Assembly: GCA_963840435.1 (NCBI GenBank)
Contig: CAWIYY010000005.1
Span: 62,001-126,000 of the forward strand
Origin: Bog-473 sp963840435
Lineage (GTDB): Bacteria; Actinomycetota; Acidimicrobiia; Acidimicrobiales; RAAP-2
DNA length: 64,000 nucleotides
Reading direction: 5' to 3'
Below, one piece after another: positions 23,895-33,643 of the stretch (the stretch's first letter is position 1; the number at the start of each line of letters is the position of its first letter). The notes beneath the pieces were generated by a model. It saw only the letters and a program-made list of their open reading frames with translations, was not told the DNA's origin and did not search any database. A program made the position numbers and the translations under genes.

Positions 23895-25256
23895 TCAGGG
23901 AACGGCGGCAGCCTTGGCCTCGGCGCGCATCTCCTCGGAGTCCTCGGCCAGGAACCAACCTTCCTCGACGAGCTCGTCCAGCCGGCGGTTGAAACGATCG
24001 ACGTAGTCGGCGTGGCTGCCGTAGAGATGGCGGAGTGTCTCCGCCGGTAGCACTTTCTCGATCCCCACGACGCCGAACTCCGGCGTCCCATCCTCCCGCT
24101 CGCCGGGGTTGGAGAAGTAGCGCAGCCGGGGGACGTCCATCTGCGCGCAGCGCACGCCGCCCCGGCTATTGCCGCACTCGTCCTTGGCAAGGAGACCTCT
24201 CGGCCCGACCTCGATGCGGTCGGCCTTGGGTGGGACGGTGCCTGTGGAGACCCACTGGACCAGGTGATGCAACCCCATGGAGAAAAGCTCGTCGTGGGGC
24301 AAGCTGTTCATTGCCACGTCCTTCGGGACGCGCCCCGCGGTGCCCAGAGGGTCGTTCTGCCACATGGCGTTGTCGCTGTAGGGCGGGTAGCGGGTGCCCA
24401 TGTGGCCCACCCCGGCCAGCTCGTAGAGCCGGTAGCGGTCGGCCGGTTCGTCGCTGTCGTCGCGGCGATACGGGCGGCCCTCCCGGCCGGCCCGGTTGGG
24501 GTCGGCGATGTCACCGTCGCTCAGCACCTGGACGATCGGGACGTCGACGTGCTCGAAGCGCACCGAGGGCGCCCCGCTCGGAAAGAACCCACCGTAGACG
24601 GGCGCGCCGTCTTCGTGGCGCTGATCGCCGTGGCCGTTGAGGATGTAGTCGGTCACCACGGCACCGGTCTGGGAGTGGCCGGTCAGGACGAGATCGCGGA
24701 CGCCGAGCCCGCCGAAGGGCCCACTCTCGCCCGTCAGCGCGGCTCCGATCTGGGCCAGAATGGGCGTCGACAGGACGTTGACCTGACGCATCCGCTCCAT
24801 GCGGGCCTGGAACCCGGCCGGGTCGCGGGGCACCTGCATCCCTTCGATGCCCGACGTCTCGAGGGGTGGTGCGTCGGACCAGATCTCCAAGGACGCGTAG
24901 CGCTCGGCGTTGGTGGGTTTCACGAAGCCGTCGAGCACGCTCTTTTGCGAGCAGACGGCTGCCCACCCATGGCCGGCCCGCATCTGATAGGTAGACGTGT
25001 AGATCCAAACGGGAGCGGCGCTCGCTGCGTGCACCGGCTCCACCATGACCGTCCCGCTAAAGCGGGAGCTGTCTCGGGGGCGCCGCACCGTCAACGCCGT
25101 GGCGTAGGGGTGACCATCCACCTGGCCCATGGCGAACCACTCCTCCTCGACGTAGTCGAACTGGTCGAGGGACCCCCGGAACGCGCCGGTCGGGACGAAC
25201 CGCGCAGGTGGATCCACGTCGGGCGGGCAGACAAAGGTGGCCGGCACAACCGTCAT
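23895..25256 (-). CDS. Alpha/beta hydrolase domain-containing protein (Abhydrolase_10-like)
   Basis: A 453-residue protein. A catalytic serine sits in the nucleophile elbow LVLTGHSQTGAVVTDYI, with the preceding segment TVMVEPVHAASAAPVWIYTS. Further conserved-looking stretches are VPIVQVLSDGDIADPNRAG and YELAGVGHMGTRYPPYSDN, which holds a likely catalytic His. The layout matches the alpha/beta-hydrolase domain family found beside catabolic genes in actinobacteria. There is no signal peptide, so it is cytoplasmic. ATG 25256 follows AAGGAGGAG, an ideal ribosome-binding site; the frame is open 51 codons further upstream without support. It is divergent from an ABC substrate-binding protein. Together with the amidohydrolase it may process an imported ester. 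Confidence 0.85.
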   Translation of the reverse strand: MTVVPATFVCPPDVDPPARFVPTGAFRGSLDQFDYVEEEWFAMGQVDGHPYATALTVRRPRDSSRFSGTVMVEPVHAASAAPVWIYTSTYQMRAGHGWAAVCSQKSVLDGFVKPTNAERYASLEIWSDAPPLETSGIEGMQVPRDPAGFQARMERMRQVNVLSTPILAQIGAALTGESGPFGGLGVRDLVLTGHSQTGAVVTDYILNGHGDQRHEDGAPVYGGFFPSGAPSVRFEHVDVPIVQVLSDGDIADPNRAGREGRPYRRDDSDEPADRYRLYELAGVGHMGTRYPPYSDNAMWQNDPLGTAGRVPKDVAMNSLPHDELFSMGLHHLVQWVSTGTVPPKADRIEVGPRGLLAKDECGNSRGGVRCAQMDVPRLRYFSNPGEREDGTPEFGVVGIEKVLPAETLRHLYGSHADYVDRFNRRLDELVEEGWFLAEDSEEMRAEAKAAAVP

Positions 25257-25505
25257 GGGACTCCTCCTTGGCCGTGGGAGCGGGTTTTCGTCACCCGCGT
25301 CCTTCTCCTTACACCCACACCAGAGCCGGGTCCACCGATCCCGCCCGTGCTCGACCACGTTGTCCGCCTCGTCGCCGAGGAGCGGCCCTTGACAGCCAAG
25401 ACGGGTCACGTGTGTCAGAGTCTCAGCTTGCAGTTCGGTTCGTCAGGCCTCCTGACTCAGCGCCAGGGGATGGCGACACCGGCTCTCTTCACGGGGGTGA
25501 CGAGG

Positions 25506-26768
25506 ATGGTGAAGGGCAAGGCGGTTATCGCTGCCGCGGTGATCACGACGAGCATCTCTGGCCTCCTGGGTATCAGCCCAACTTCGGCCGCATCGAGCAG
25601 TACTCAGGGAGTGACGGCAACAACGATCCGAGTCGGGATTCCCTATGTCGACGTGGCGGCGGTCAAGGCTGTCGGGGTCAACATCGACTGGGGCAGTGTG
25701 CCCGACGCGTTCAACGCCGTCATCAAGAACATCAACGCGCAGGGTGGGATCAACGGGCGCAAGATCGTCCCGTACATCGTGGCGGTGGACCCGACCGGCA
25801 CTGCGCCCGCCGCCACGGCGTGCACGGAGCTGACCCAAGACGACGGCGTCTTCGTGGCTATCGCCCCGTTGATGGCCACCTGCTACCTCCAGGACAACGT
25901 ACCGGTGGTCGGAGCCGTGCTCCCCTCGGCCAACGGCTCGAGCGTTGCCCAGGACTTCACCCCGACCCCTCCTGACAATGCGTATGACCCGCTGGAGCTG
26001 TCCGTCTTCGAGAAGCAGGGCGTGTTCAAGGGTAAGAAGGTGGCGGTCTTCGGCGGTAATCCGAGCGATCAACATGAAGCCCAGCTCGTCCAGTCCCTTC
26101 TGGCCAAGCTTCATGTTCCCGTCGTCACCACAGCGATCGACTCGGCGCCCCAAGGCGACCTCCCTGCGTCCAACTCCCAAGTCCAGGCGATCGCACAGAA
26201 GTTCCAGTCCGACGGGGTGAACGAGGTCGTCGCCGTCGGTGACGGCTCCGCCACCTGGGCCCAGGGGCTCTCCGACATCCAGAGCACCTACAACCCAGCC
26301 TGGGTGGCCACCAACGAGAATGACTTCAGCGGCGACCTCGGTGCCGACTACAACCCGATCTACCTCAAGAATGTCGTGACCTCGAGCCCGTTGACGCCGC
26401 CGGCTGCCATCTGGAGCAGTCCCGGGAACCAAAAGTGTGTCGCCCTCGACCGGAAGGACTACCCGTCCAATCACATCAACGCCTACAGTCCGACACTGCC
26501 GGAGTCCGAGATCACCTTCATGGGGATCGAGCTGGCTTGCACCGACATGGCACTCTTTACCGACATCGCCAAGGCGGCCGGCAAGAACTTGACCGTTGGC
26601 AACTTCGTCAAGGCCGGCTATGAGCTCAAGAACATCCTCCTGCCGGGTACAAACGCTCCCATTTCTTTCGCGCCGAAGCGGCCGTATGCGCTCGGTCCCG
26701 TCTACATGGTCCACTACGACGCCAACACGAAGGAGCTGGCCTTCGCCAACAAGCCGGCGAACGGATAG
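25506..26768 (+). CDS. ABC transporter substrate-binding protein, branched-chain amino-acid type
   Basis: A 420-residue periplasmic-binding-protein type I family member with a signal peptide (MVKGKAVIAAAVITTSISGL ... SAASS). The mature start is VTATTIRVGIPYVDVAA, followed by NAVIKNINAQGGINGRKIVP and CTELTQDDGVFVAIAPLM. This is the LivK/Peripla_BP_6 fold used for amino acids, amides and aromatic acids. No lipobox Cys follows the signal peptide. The frame runs far upstream antisense to the hydrolase; ATG 25506 or ATG 25470 is the real start. No permease or ATPase gene is nearby, so it is an orphan. It faces the divergent esterase/amidohydrolase genes and may bind their substrate. Confidence 0.88.
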   Translation: MVKGKAVIAAAVITTSISGLLGISPTSAASSSTQGVTATTIRVGIPYVDVAAVKAVGVNIDWGSVPDAFNAVIKNINAQGGINGRKIVPYIVAVDPTGTAPAATACTELTQDDGVFVAIAPLMATCYLQDNVPVVGAVLPSANGSSVAQDFTPTPPDNAYDPLELSVFEKQGVFKGKKVAVFGGNPSDQHEAQLVQSLLAKLHVPVVTTAIDSAPQGDLPASNSQVQAIAQKFQSDGVNEVVAVGDGSATWAQGLSDIQSTYNPAWVATNENDFSGDLGADYNPIYLKNVVTSSPLTPPAAIWSSPGNQKCVALDRKDYPSNHINAYSPTLPESEITFMGIELACTDMALFTDIAKAAGKNLTVGNFVKAGYELKNILLPGTNAPISFAPKRPYALGPVYMVHYDANTKELAFANKPANG

Positions 26769-26879
26769 CCGCCACCGGAGCGAAGACGTCGCCGGTCCGA
26801 TGTCGGTCAGGCAGCGCCCCCTCGCGGCAGCTGCGTCCACCGAGACCCCTCCGCAGATCTTCGTCGGTCCGAAGTGTGG

Positions 26880-27046
26880 GACGCGACGCGAAAAAAGACA
26901 CAAAGAACACAGAAAAGACACCAAATTCCTGTCAGTGCCAGTCATGTCCTGTAGCGGGCGGACATGGCATTTTTGCTGGTCAACGGCCGCAATTGGCACC
27001 CGATCTCGGCAAGACCGTTTGCGCCGAGGCCGTTACGAATTTGGCC
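26880..27046 (+). repeat. Composite dispersed repeat, second full copy
   Basis: GACGCGACGCGAAAAAAGAC and further ACAC/GACACC units to 26922, then AAATTCCTGTCAGTGCCAGT, a degenerate middle ending GGTCAACGGCCGCAATTGG, and the 3' block CACCCGATCTCGGCAAGACC, GTTTGCGCCGAGGCCG, TTACGAATTTGGCC. It aligns along its whole length with 13567-13715. It occupies most of the gap between the substrate-binding protein and the AfsR-like regulator. Confidence 0.65.
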
Positions 27047-27246
27047 GTGGCCACCGACGGCGTGTTCTGACGGAACACAGGACATCGGTCGGCATTGGAT
27101 CCGCATCGTGACTCAGGCCGCGGACCGTTGCGAAATGGATGGCGGCTCGGAGGGTCTCACGCGGCTCGTTTAGGCGGCACCGGAATGTCGTCAAGGTCAC
27201 GGCTGATAGCGTCCTCATCCTAGGTGGGCCGACGAAAAATAGGACC

Positions 27247-30200
27247 GTGGGTGGCGAACCGTCGGTGATCAAGCTCGTGCAAGTGCTCGGCAACGTCTGC
27301 GCCGTCGCGAACGACGGGAGCACCGTCGAGATCCCGAGCGCGAGCCAACGCAGACTCCTCGGGTTACTCGCTTTGCATACGACCCAGCGGCGACGCACCG
27401 AATGGCTCGCCGACGTGCTCGAAATCTCTCCCGGGGCGCTCAGGAGATCCGTGTCGCGACTGCGAGCGGTGCTTGGCCCGGACTCCCTGGTGACAGCGAC
27501 CACGGGCTACACCCTCACCTGCGACGTGGACGCGGTCCTCTTCTGCAATCAGGTCGCACGGGCATCTGACGCGACCGACCGCATTGCGACCCTCGAGCGG
27601 GCCGTCGGGCTCTGGGGCGGAGCCGCCCTCGAGGAATTTGAGGGGGAGGGCTGGGCCCGAGGTGAAATCGCCCGATTGACGGAGATCCACGGGGCTGCCG
27701 TCGACGATCTTGCCGAAGAATTCATCTCGGCCTCTCGGCCGACGGATGCGATCGCTCTCCTCGAAAGCCAGATCGCCCGATACCCGTACCGAGACCGGTC
27801 CCGCGGTCTCCTGATCCGCGCGCTTGCCCTCGCCGGTCGGCAAGCCGACGCACTTCGGGGTTTCCAGAACTATCGCTCGGTCCTCGCCGACGAGCTCGGC
27901 ACCCAGCCCTCGCCCGAGATCGTGCGCATCGAGCGAAAGGTTGCCACCGGATGGGACGGTGCGAGCGCAGAGACGGGCACGGACGACACTCGCCGTGCGG
28001 CTCTATTTCCGCTCCCGGGATCGCTCTCTCGAAACGATCACTTTCTGGGTCGGTCTGCGGAACGCGAGGCGCTGCTCGCCGAGCTGGCGATGGTTACCAC
28101 CACGGGTCTTCGCTCTGCATTCATCACGGGTGAAGCAGGCATGGGAAAGACGACTCTGCTCGGCGAGCTTGCGCGGTCCGCCGAGGGGATGGGCGTCACT
28201 GTCCTCTGCGGCACGTCGGACGAGACCGGTGTGTCCCTCGAACCTTTCCGGACAATCCTCGGCGCCTGCGTCGACCATGCCGACATCGACTTGCTGAGCG
28301 AGCATGTGACCCGATGCGGGGGCGAGCTCGCGAGACTGTGTCCGCGCCTTGTCAGCCGAGTACCGTCAGCACCCCCGCCGACGGAGTCGGACGACGCGAC
28401 CCAGCGGTTCCTCACCTTCGAAGCGGTGGCGGACCTCTTGTCGCGGATTGCCGCACGCGGACGATTAGTACTCATGCTCGACGATCTCCAATGGACCGAA
28501 CCGACGGCCCTCCTGTTACTGCGCCATTTGGCTCGCTCTCTTGCCACCGCACCCGTGCTTCTCGTCATGAGCAGGCGTGAGCCAGGGGAGCCGGCATCCG
28601 ATCAGCTGCGCGCCGCTCTGGCCGAGCTCGAGCGGGGCCCCGTGCGACGGCTTCCGCTCCCTGCCTTCAGCGACGAGGAGATCACGAATCTGGTTGCGGG
28701 CCTCCTCCCGTCGACTCCGGACGCGGCGCGGGAGCAAATCGCGGCCAGGGTGCGCCAGGAGACCGCCGGCAACCCCCTCTATGCGACCGCGGTCATCAGG
28801 CACTGGGACGAAGCTGGCGGTCCAGGCGGCGCACGGACGATCCCGCCGAGCCTCCGTGAGGTCTTGTGGAGCCGCGTCCACGCGCTCGGTAACGACGCTG
28901 CGAACGTCTTGACCACTGCTTCGGTGCTCGGATCCGAATTCCGAGAGGACCTTCTCATCGAGATGGTCGAGATCCCAGAAACACAAACGCGTAGAGCAAT
29001 CGACTCCTCGGTGGCAGCTGGTGTGCTGGTCGACTTGTCGACCTCCCGCCGGATCCTTCAATTCTCCCACGCGCTGATTGCCAATGCGCTCTACGCCGAG
29101 ATCGGCACCTCGACCCGGGCCCAGCTCCACGAGCACGCAGTTCGAGCGCTTTCCAAGCGAGCTGACGAATCGAGCCCTGACGTCGTGGTACAGCTCGCCA
29201 GGCACAGCACGCTGGCCGGTATGGCGTCCGAGGCAATCCATTGGTCGACGCTCGCCGGCGACGACGCGCTCACGCACCTCTCACCCACAGAGGCAGCGGG
29301 GCACTACCGAAATGCACTCGACGTTGCGGTCGAGCTCGGACGACCGCCTGCCGAGCGGGCCGACCTACTCGTTCGACTGGGCGAGGCGCAACATGTCGCC
29401 GGCGAAGCTTCAGCTCTCAGCACGCTCGGACAGGCGGCAAACCTGGCACAGAGCAGTGGCAACGACCTGGCCCTCATACGCGCCGCCCTGGCGGCGGACC
29501 GCGGCTTCATGCGAACAGACGCCGGAGCACCCGAGTTCCTGGCGATAGTCGAGGCAGCAGTCGCCGTGGCCGATCCCTCCGACACGTGGACATATGCGCG
29601 CCTGCTCGCTCTCCTCTCGCAGAGCCTCGTCTTCTCGCCCCAGGCGGCACGCCGAACCGCGACCGCTCATAAGGCGCTGGCTCTGGCTGAGTCTGCGTCG
29701 GACCCCGCGCTCCTGGCCCGTATCGCACCAGCCGTGGTCTCGGCGATCTGGGCGCCAGGGACCGCACCGATGCGCAGCGCCGTTGCGGCGAGGGCGCTCA
29801 CCTCAGCTGCATCCTCTGGAGACCCGAGACTCGAGTTCGCAGTGCGTGTAGTCGCCTACAACGTGGCGGTGGAGTCGGGGGACGCGGCCGTGGCCGCCCA
29901 CAGCCTGGCCCGGATCCGCGCCACCGCTCGAGCAGTCGGCGAACCCCGAATCCGCTGGATCGCAGGGCTCTACGAGACATTCGACGCAATGATGGCCGGG
30001 CGACTCGACGAGGCCGAGGCACTAGCGTCGGCCAACCTGGAGCTTGGAACAGACATCGGGGCTCCCGACGCTTTCACGTTGTTCGCAGGCCAGTACTTTG
30101 TGATCGCTACCTTCGCGGGCAGGCATGGAGAACTTCTTTCGCTCGTCGAACAGGCCGCCAGAGAGAACCCTGGTATTGCTCCATTCGAGCTCGCCTATGC

Positions 30201-30714
30201 GATCACCTGCGCCGTCGTCGGCCGTCGGAACGTAGCGAGCGACATCCTCCAAGCTGGCGTTGCCAGCCGATTCGCGGACGTCCCCGCGGACAACCTGTGG
30301 ATGACGCAGGTAATCGGCTATGCCGTCCTGGCGATCGAGCTGCACGACACGGACGCCGCAGCACTCCTGCTTCCGGTGATTGAACCATTCGCCACCGAGG
30401 TGGCATTCAGCGGTCTGACCAGCCAGGGACCGGTGGGTGCCTACGTGGGCAAGCTGAGCTCATTGCTCGGCCGCCATCAACAAGCCGAAGACCACTTGCG
30501 GGCAGCACTGGCTACCGCGACCGCCTTCGGCTGGACGTATCACCGGGCGACCACGCTCCTTGCCCTGAGCCAGGCCCGATACCGGGGGCGGAGCGAGCTG
30601 GATCGGGAAGCCCAATCCTGGCTGGAAGAGGCCTCGGACCTCTGCCACGACTTTGGTTTCCGGAGTTGGATACCCCAGGTCAGCGAGCTCCAGGCCTTGA
30701 TCGCGCGCTCCTGA
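27247..30714 (+). CDS. Large BTAD/AAA transcriptional regulator (AfsR/SARP-like)
   Basis: About 1155 residues. An N-terminal winged-helix/BTAD module (residues 1-235) reads RRLLGLLALHTTQRRRTEWL, ISPGALRRSVSRLRAVLG and LAGRQADALRGFQNYRSVLA. Next is a STAND/AAA-type ATPase with Walker A GEAGMGKTTL near residue 295 and Walker B LVLMLDDLQW near 407. The remaining 600 residues are alpha-helical TPR-like repeats with no further HTH. Such proteins are ATP-dependent activators of secondary-metabolite or stress genes. The start is uncertain: GTG 27247 has AGGA upstream, GTG 27265 (VIKLVQVLG) is also good, and the ATG at 27139 would overlap repeat-adjacent sequence. No biosynthetic cluster follows directly; the next gene is a secreted surface-type protein. 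Confidence 0.9.
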   Translation: MGGEPSVIKLVQVLGNVCAVANDGSTVEIPSASQRRLLGLLALHTTQRRRTEWLADVLEISPGALRRSVSRLRAVLGPDSLVTATTGYTLTCDVDAVLFCNQVARASDATDRIATLERAVGLWGGAALEEFEGEGWARGEIARLTEIHGAAVDDLAEEFISASRPTDAIALLESQIARYPYRDRSRGLLIRALALAGRQADALRGFQNYRSVLADELGTQPSPEIVRIERKVATGWDGASAETGTDDTRRAALFPLPGSLSRNDHFLGRSAEREALLAELAMVTTTGLRSAFITGEAGMGKTTLLGELARSAEGMGVTVLCGTSDETGVSLEPFRTILGACVDHADIDLLSEHVTRCGGELARLCPRLVSRVPSAPPPTESDDATQRFLTFEAVADLLSRIAARGRLVLMLDDLQWTEPTALLLLRHLARSLATAPVLLVMSRREPGEPASDQLRAALAELERGPVRRLPLPAFSDEEITNLVAGLLPSTPDAAREQIAARVRQETAGNPLYATAVIRHWDEAGGPGGARTIPPSLREVLWSRVHALGNDAANVLTTASVLGSEFREDLLIEMVEIPETQTRRAIDSSVAAGVLVDLSTSRRILQFSHALIANALYAEIGTSTRAQLHEHAVRALSKRADESSPDVVVQLARHSTLAGMASEAIHWSTLAGDDALTHLSPTEAAGHYRNALDVAVELGRPPAERADLLVRLGEAQHVAGEASALSTLGQAANLAQSSGNDLALIRAALAADRGFMRTDAGAPEFLAIVEAAVAVADPSDTWTYARLLALLSQSLVFSPQAARRTATAHKALALAESASDPALLARIAPAVVSAIWAPGTAPMRSAVAARALTSAASSGDPRLEFAVRVVAYNVAVESGDAAVAAHSLARIRATARAVGEPRIRWIAGLYETFDAMMAGRLDEAEALASANLELGTDIGAPDAFTLFAGQYFVIATFAGRHGELLSLVEQAARENPGIAPFELAYAITCAVVGRRNVASDILQAGVASRFADVPADNLWMTQVIGYAVLAIELHDTDAAALLLPVIEPFATEVAFSGLTSQGPVGAYVGKLSSLLGRHQQAEDHLRAALATATAFGWTYHRATTLLALSQARYRGRSELDREAQSWLEEASDLCHDFGFRSWIPQVSELQALIARS

Positions 30715-30790
30715 CGCGCCGGTGACGCGCCTCGAGGTCGACGATCTGTCCGGGTGTGCTCGAGGCACCCCAGGGCGGAGGTGCTATCCG

Positions 30791-33232
30791 ATGGTGACTC
30801 GATTCCGGACTTACTGCCGAACACTCCTGGTCGGGCCACTGGCCCTCGGAGGGGCACTGGCCGTCTCGGTGATCGGTGGATCGCAGTCCACCCCGCCGGC
30901 TGCCGCCACCACCCCGTCGGCCTGGACTGCCTATGTCGTGAGCTACGACGACGACGCCGTCATCCCGGTCAACACGGCGACCGATGCTGTTGGCAGCCCG
31001 ATCACCGTCGGAAGCGGCCCTTCCGCCATTGCCATCACGCCGAATGCCACTACCGCCTACGTCACGGACGAGGGAACCACGAACACCGCTCCGGGCTTCG
31101 TCACCCCCATCGATCTGTTGACGAACACGCCGGGCACGCCTATCCCCGTAGGGTCCGGGCCGGGCGCCATCGCCATCACTCCCAACGGCCTGACCGCCTA
31201 TGTGGGCAACGAAAACGACGACACGGTCACCCCGATAAACCTGGCGACCAACACGCCTGGCACGCCTATTCCCGTTGGCGCGGCGCCCACAGCGATCACC
31301 ATCAGTCCCGACGGCTCGACGGCCTACGTCACCCAGGGATTTGCGGACGATGACATCCCGATCAACACCGCTACCAACAAGGCGGGTCCAGGGATCCTCA
31401 ATACCTACGACGGCTTCGCGTCGGCAATCACGCCCGACGGGGCCACCCTTTACACACCAAACTTCCGGGATAACGGTGTGGCGACTCTCGACCCGGCGAC
31501 CGATGCCAGAGGGAGCATTGCTGCGCTCGACGATCCCGAGGGAGTCGCCATCACCCCCGACGGGTCCACCGCGTACGTCGCTTACGCCAACACCTTCAAC
31601 AGCAATAGCAACAATGCAAGCCTCCTCCCCATCGACACCGCCACCGGCAACCCCGGGACACCGATCGCACTGGGCACCAGTGCAGCCGAAGGCATTGCCA
31701 TCACGCCCGACGGGTCCACTGCCTTCGTGACTGATCAACTGAGTGACACCGTTACCCCGGTGGACCTGGCATCGAGCACCGTCGGCACCCCGATCTCGCT
31801 TGGGACCAGCGGCACCAATCCGGTGGCCATCGCCATCACACCCGACCAGGCGCCTGTCGCCCATCTCAACGTGACGTTGGCCCCCAACGGCTCCCCTTCT
31901 ACCCTCGACGCGTCTGCGTCGACCGTCGCCTACGGGACCATCACCTCCTACGACTGGAACTTCGGTGACGGCACCACCCAGACGACGACGACACCGGTCG
32001 TCACCCATACCTACAGCGGCGGGAGCTACACGGCGTCGGTCACCGAGACCAGCTCGGCTGGGACATCGACTGCGCAGGTCTTCACCGGCCAGACGGTGAG
32101 TCAGAGCGGGGGCGCCACGGCGACGGCCACGGCCCTCGGGTCCTTGGCCGGCGGTGGTCCGATCGTTGCCGGCGTGAGCCCGGACATCGGTACTACCGGC
32201 GGTCCCACCGTGGTGACGATCACGGGATCGGGCTTCACCGGGGAGACCGGGGTGGATGTCGGAGGTCAGGCCGCTACGGACGTCGTCTTCAACAGTGACA
32301 GCTCGCTCACCGCAACCTTGCCGGCCCAGTCAGCTGGGGTCGACGACATCATCGTGACGACGCCGATCGGATCGAACGCCACGACGCCGGCGGATCAGTT
32401 CACCTACAACCCAACTGTGCCTGCGGTGAGCACGACCTGCGAAACGAGCACCTGCACCATTCCTGTTGTCCAATTCGGTGACGGCCAGGGCGACTCAACC
32501 AGCGTGTCCTCGACCGTGAGTTCTGACTGCAACGTGTGCATGTACTCCAGTTCTGTGACCCAGAATCTGCCGACCCCCTGCACCGACGCTCAGGGGTGTT
32601 GTCCGGACGGCATGAGCTACACCCAGGCTGAGATCTCGGTGGGCGAATCCGACAACCAGAATACGTCCCCGATTGACGTCCTGACCGAACAGATCGTCCA
32701 GGGGCAAGCCGCGTACGCGGAGGGCGTGCCCTATCCACCTCCTCCGGTGCCTCAGAGCACGGTTTGCGCAGAAGCCGAGACACTCTCGAGCGGGTCCTCC
32801 AGCAGCGCTCGGGGAACCGCGCCGAACGCGTCGCCTGCGGGGAAGAAGTTCGGTCAGGACCTCCTCCTCGCGAAGTGTGCCAAACCGGCGGTGGCCCCCT
32901 GCGTCAAGAAGGTGGCGGTGAACGGCCGAGACGTCGTGACGACGATCATCGTGCCGGTGAACGAGAACGTGACCTTGACGGTTGGGCCACAAGAGGAGAC
33001 GTTCAAGAGGATCAGGCCTGACAGTGGCGCAGCCGGATCGAACGTGACCATCAAGGGAACCAATCTCACCGAGGTGAACGCCGTCACGATCGGCGGTGTC
33101 GAGGCTTCCATCGTCTCGGAAACGGCCAAGAAGCTGGTCGTGACCGTTCCTCCGGGCGCGAGTACCGGGCGCATCACCCTCATCGGCTGGTCTGGAGATG
33201 TCTTGTCTTCATCAGCATTCACGGTGACCTGA
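30791..33232 (+). CDS. Secreted YVTN beta-propeller, PKD and IPT domain protein
   Basis: An 813-residue exported protein. After a signal peptide (LLVGPLALGGALAVSVIGG) come about seven YVTN-type beta-propeller blades (for example AIAITPNGLTAYVGNENDDT, then VTPINLATNTPGTPIPVG). A PKD domain (ITSYDWNFGDGT ... VTHTYSGGSYTASVTET) and an IPT/TIG domain (TGGPTVVTITGSGFTG) follow. Then comes a cysteine-rich stretch (TTCETSTCTIP, SSDCNVCMYSSS, PCTDAQGCCPDG) and a final IPT-like domain (DSGAAGSNVTIKGTNLTEVN). No sortase motif or C-terminal anchor is seen. ATG 30791 has GGAGG upstream. A probable extracellular adhesin or matrix protein; its position after the AfsR-like regulator may reflect control by it. 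A strong hairpin follows. Confidence 0.9.
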   Translation: MVTRFRTYCRTLLVGPLALGGALAVSVIGGSQSTPPAAATTPSAWTAYVVSYDDDAVIPVNTATDAVGSPITVGSGPSAIAITPNATTAYVTDEGTTNTAPGFVTPIDLLTNTPGTPIPVGSGPGAIAITPNGLTAYVGNENDDTVTPINLATNTPGTPIPVGAAPTAITISPDGSTAYVTQGFADDDIPINTATNKAGPGILNTYDGFASAITPDGATLYTPNFRDNGVATLDPATDARGSIAALDDPEGVAITPDGSTAYVAYANTFNSNSNNASLLPIDTATGNPGTPIALGTSAAEGIAITPDGSTAFVTDQLSDTVTPVDLASSTVGTPISLGTSGTNPVAIAITPDQAPVAHLNVTLAPNGSPSTLDASASTVAYGTITSYDWNFGDGTTQTTTTPVVTHTYSGGSYTASVTETSSAGTSTAQVFTGQTVSQSGGATATATALGSLAGGGPIVAGVSPDIGTTGGPTVVTITGSGFTGETGVDVGGQAATDVVFNSDSSLTATLPAQSAGVDDIIVTTPIGSNATTPADQFTYNPTVPAVSTTCETSTCTIPVVQFGDGQGDSTSVSSTVSSDCNVCMYSSSVTQNLPTPCTDAQGCCPDGMSYTQAEISVGESDNQNTSPIDVLTEQIVQGQAAYAEGVPYPPPPVPQSTVCAEAETLSSGSSSSARGTAPNASPAGKKFGQDLLLAKCAKPAVAPCVKKVAVNGRDVVTTIIVPVNENVTLTVGPQEETFKRIRPDSGAAGSNVTIKGTNLTEVNAVTIGGVEASIVSETAKKLVVTVPPGASTGRITLIGWSGDVLSSSAFTVT

Positions 33233-33241
33233 ACCCTTCGC

Positions 33242-33282
33242 CACGAGCGCCGCTGACGGGAGATCGATCAGCGGCGCTCGTG
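33242..33282 (+). terminator. Strong hairpin after the beta-propeller gene
   Basis: Two perfect 15-base arms (CACGAGCGCCGCTGA and TCAGCGGCGCTCGTG) with an 11-base loop, starting 9 bases after the stop codon. No T-tract follows, as is common for GC-rich actinobacterial terminators. Confidence 0.75.
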
Positions 33283-33643
33283 CTGGGCCGACTATGCGTT
33301 TTGGTCTTCACCGGTTCGCCCCATCGAGTGCCGATCGGAGCGAGGGCTCGGCGTGCCGAAGCGACAGGGTCGAGCTGACCTGGGGCCCTCGATCTGTTCG
33401 CGTTGTGAGATTCTGAGGCGCTTGTCAGAATCGCAATACGGGGAGAGTGACCGAACTCGCTACCGTCCCCCCGGTGCATCGGCCTTGTGTGTCGATCTTC
33501 CCAAGGTCTCCGGCACAGAGGGAACCACAGATCACGCGAGTGACGGGGTACACTCAGCTCGGATTTCTAAACTCGGGCCGTGCCGATCGGTCCGCGCCCC
33601 GTCGTCTGAATACTCGGCTCCAGTCATCGCAACGTGTCCCTGA
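33283..33643. other. Intergenic stretch before the acyltransferase
   Basis: About 360 bases with no supported coding frame and no recognised repeat. It presumably carries the promoter of the acyltransferase gene; no clear promoter boxes stand out. Confidence 0.5.

Noticed and set aside
24264..25469. 400-codon upstream extension of the substrate-binding protein
   Set aside because: Antisense to the hydrolase gene; the signal peptide begins at 25470-25506.
25443..26999. 518-codon minus-strand open frame
   Set aside because: Antisense shadow of the substrate-binding protein gene, typical of GC-rich DNA.
30680..32008. 442-codon minus-strand frame rich in Gly, Arg and Asp
   Set aside because: Antisense of the beta-propeller repeats; its repetitiveness mirrors the propeller blades.
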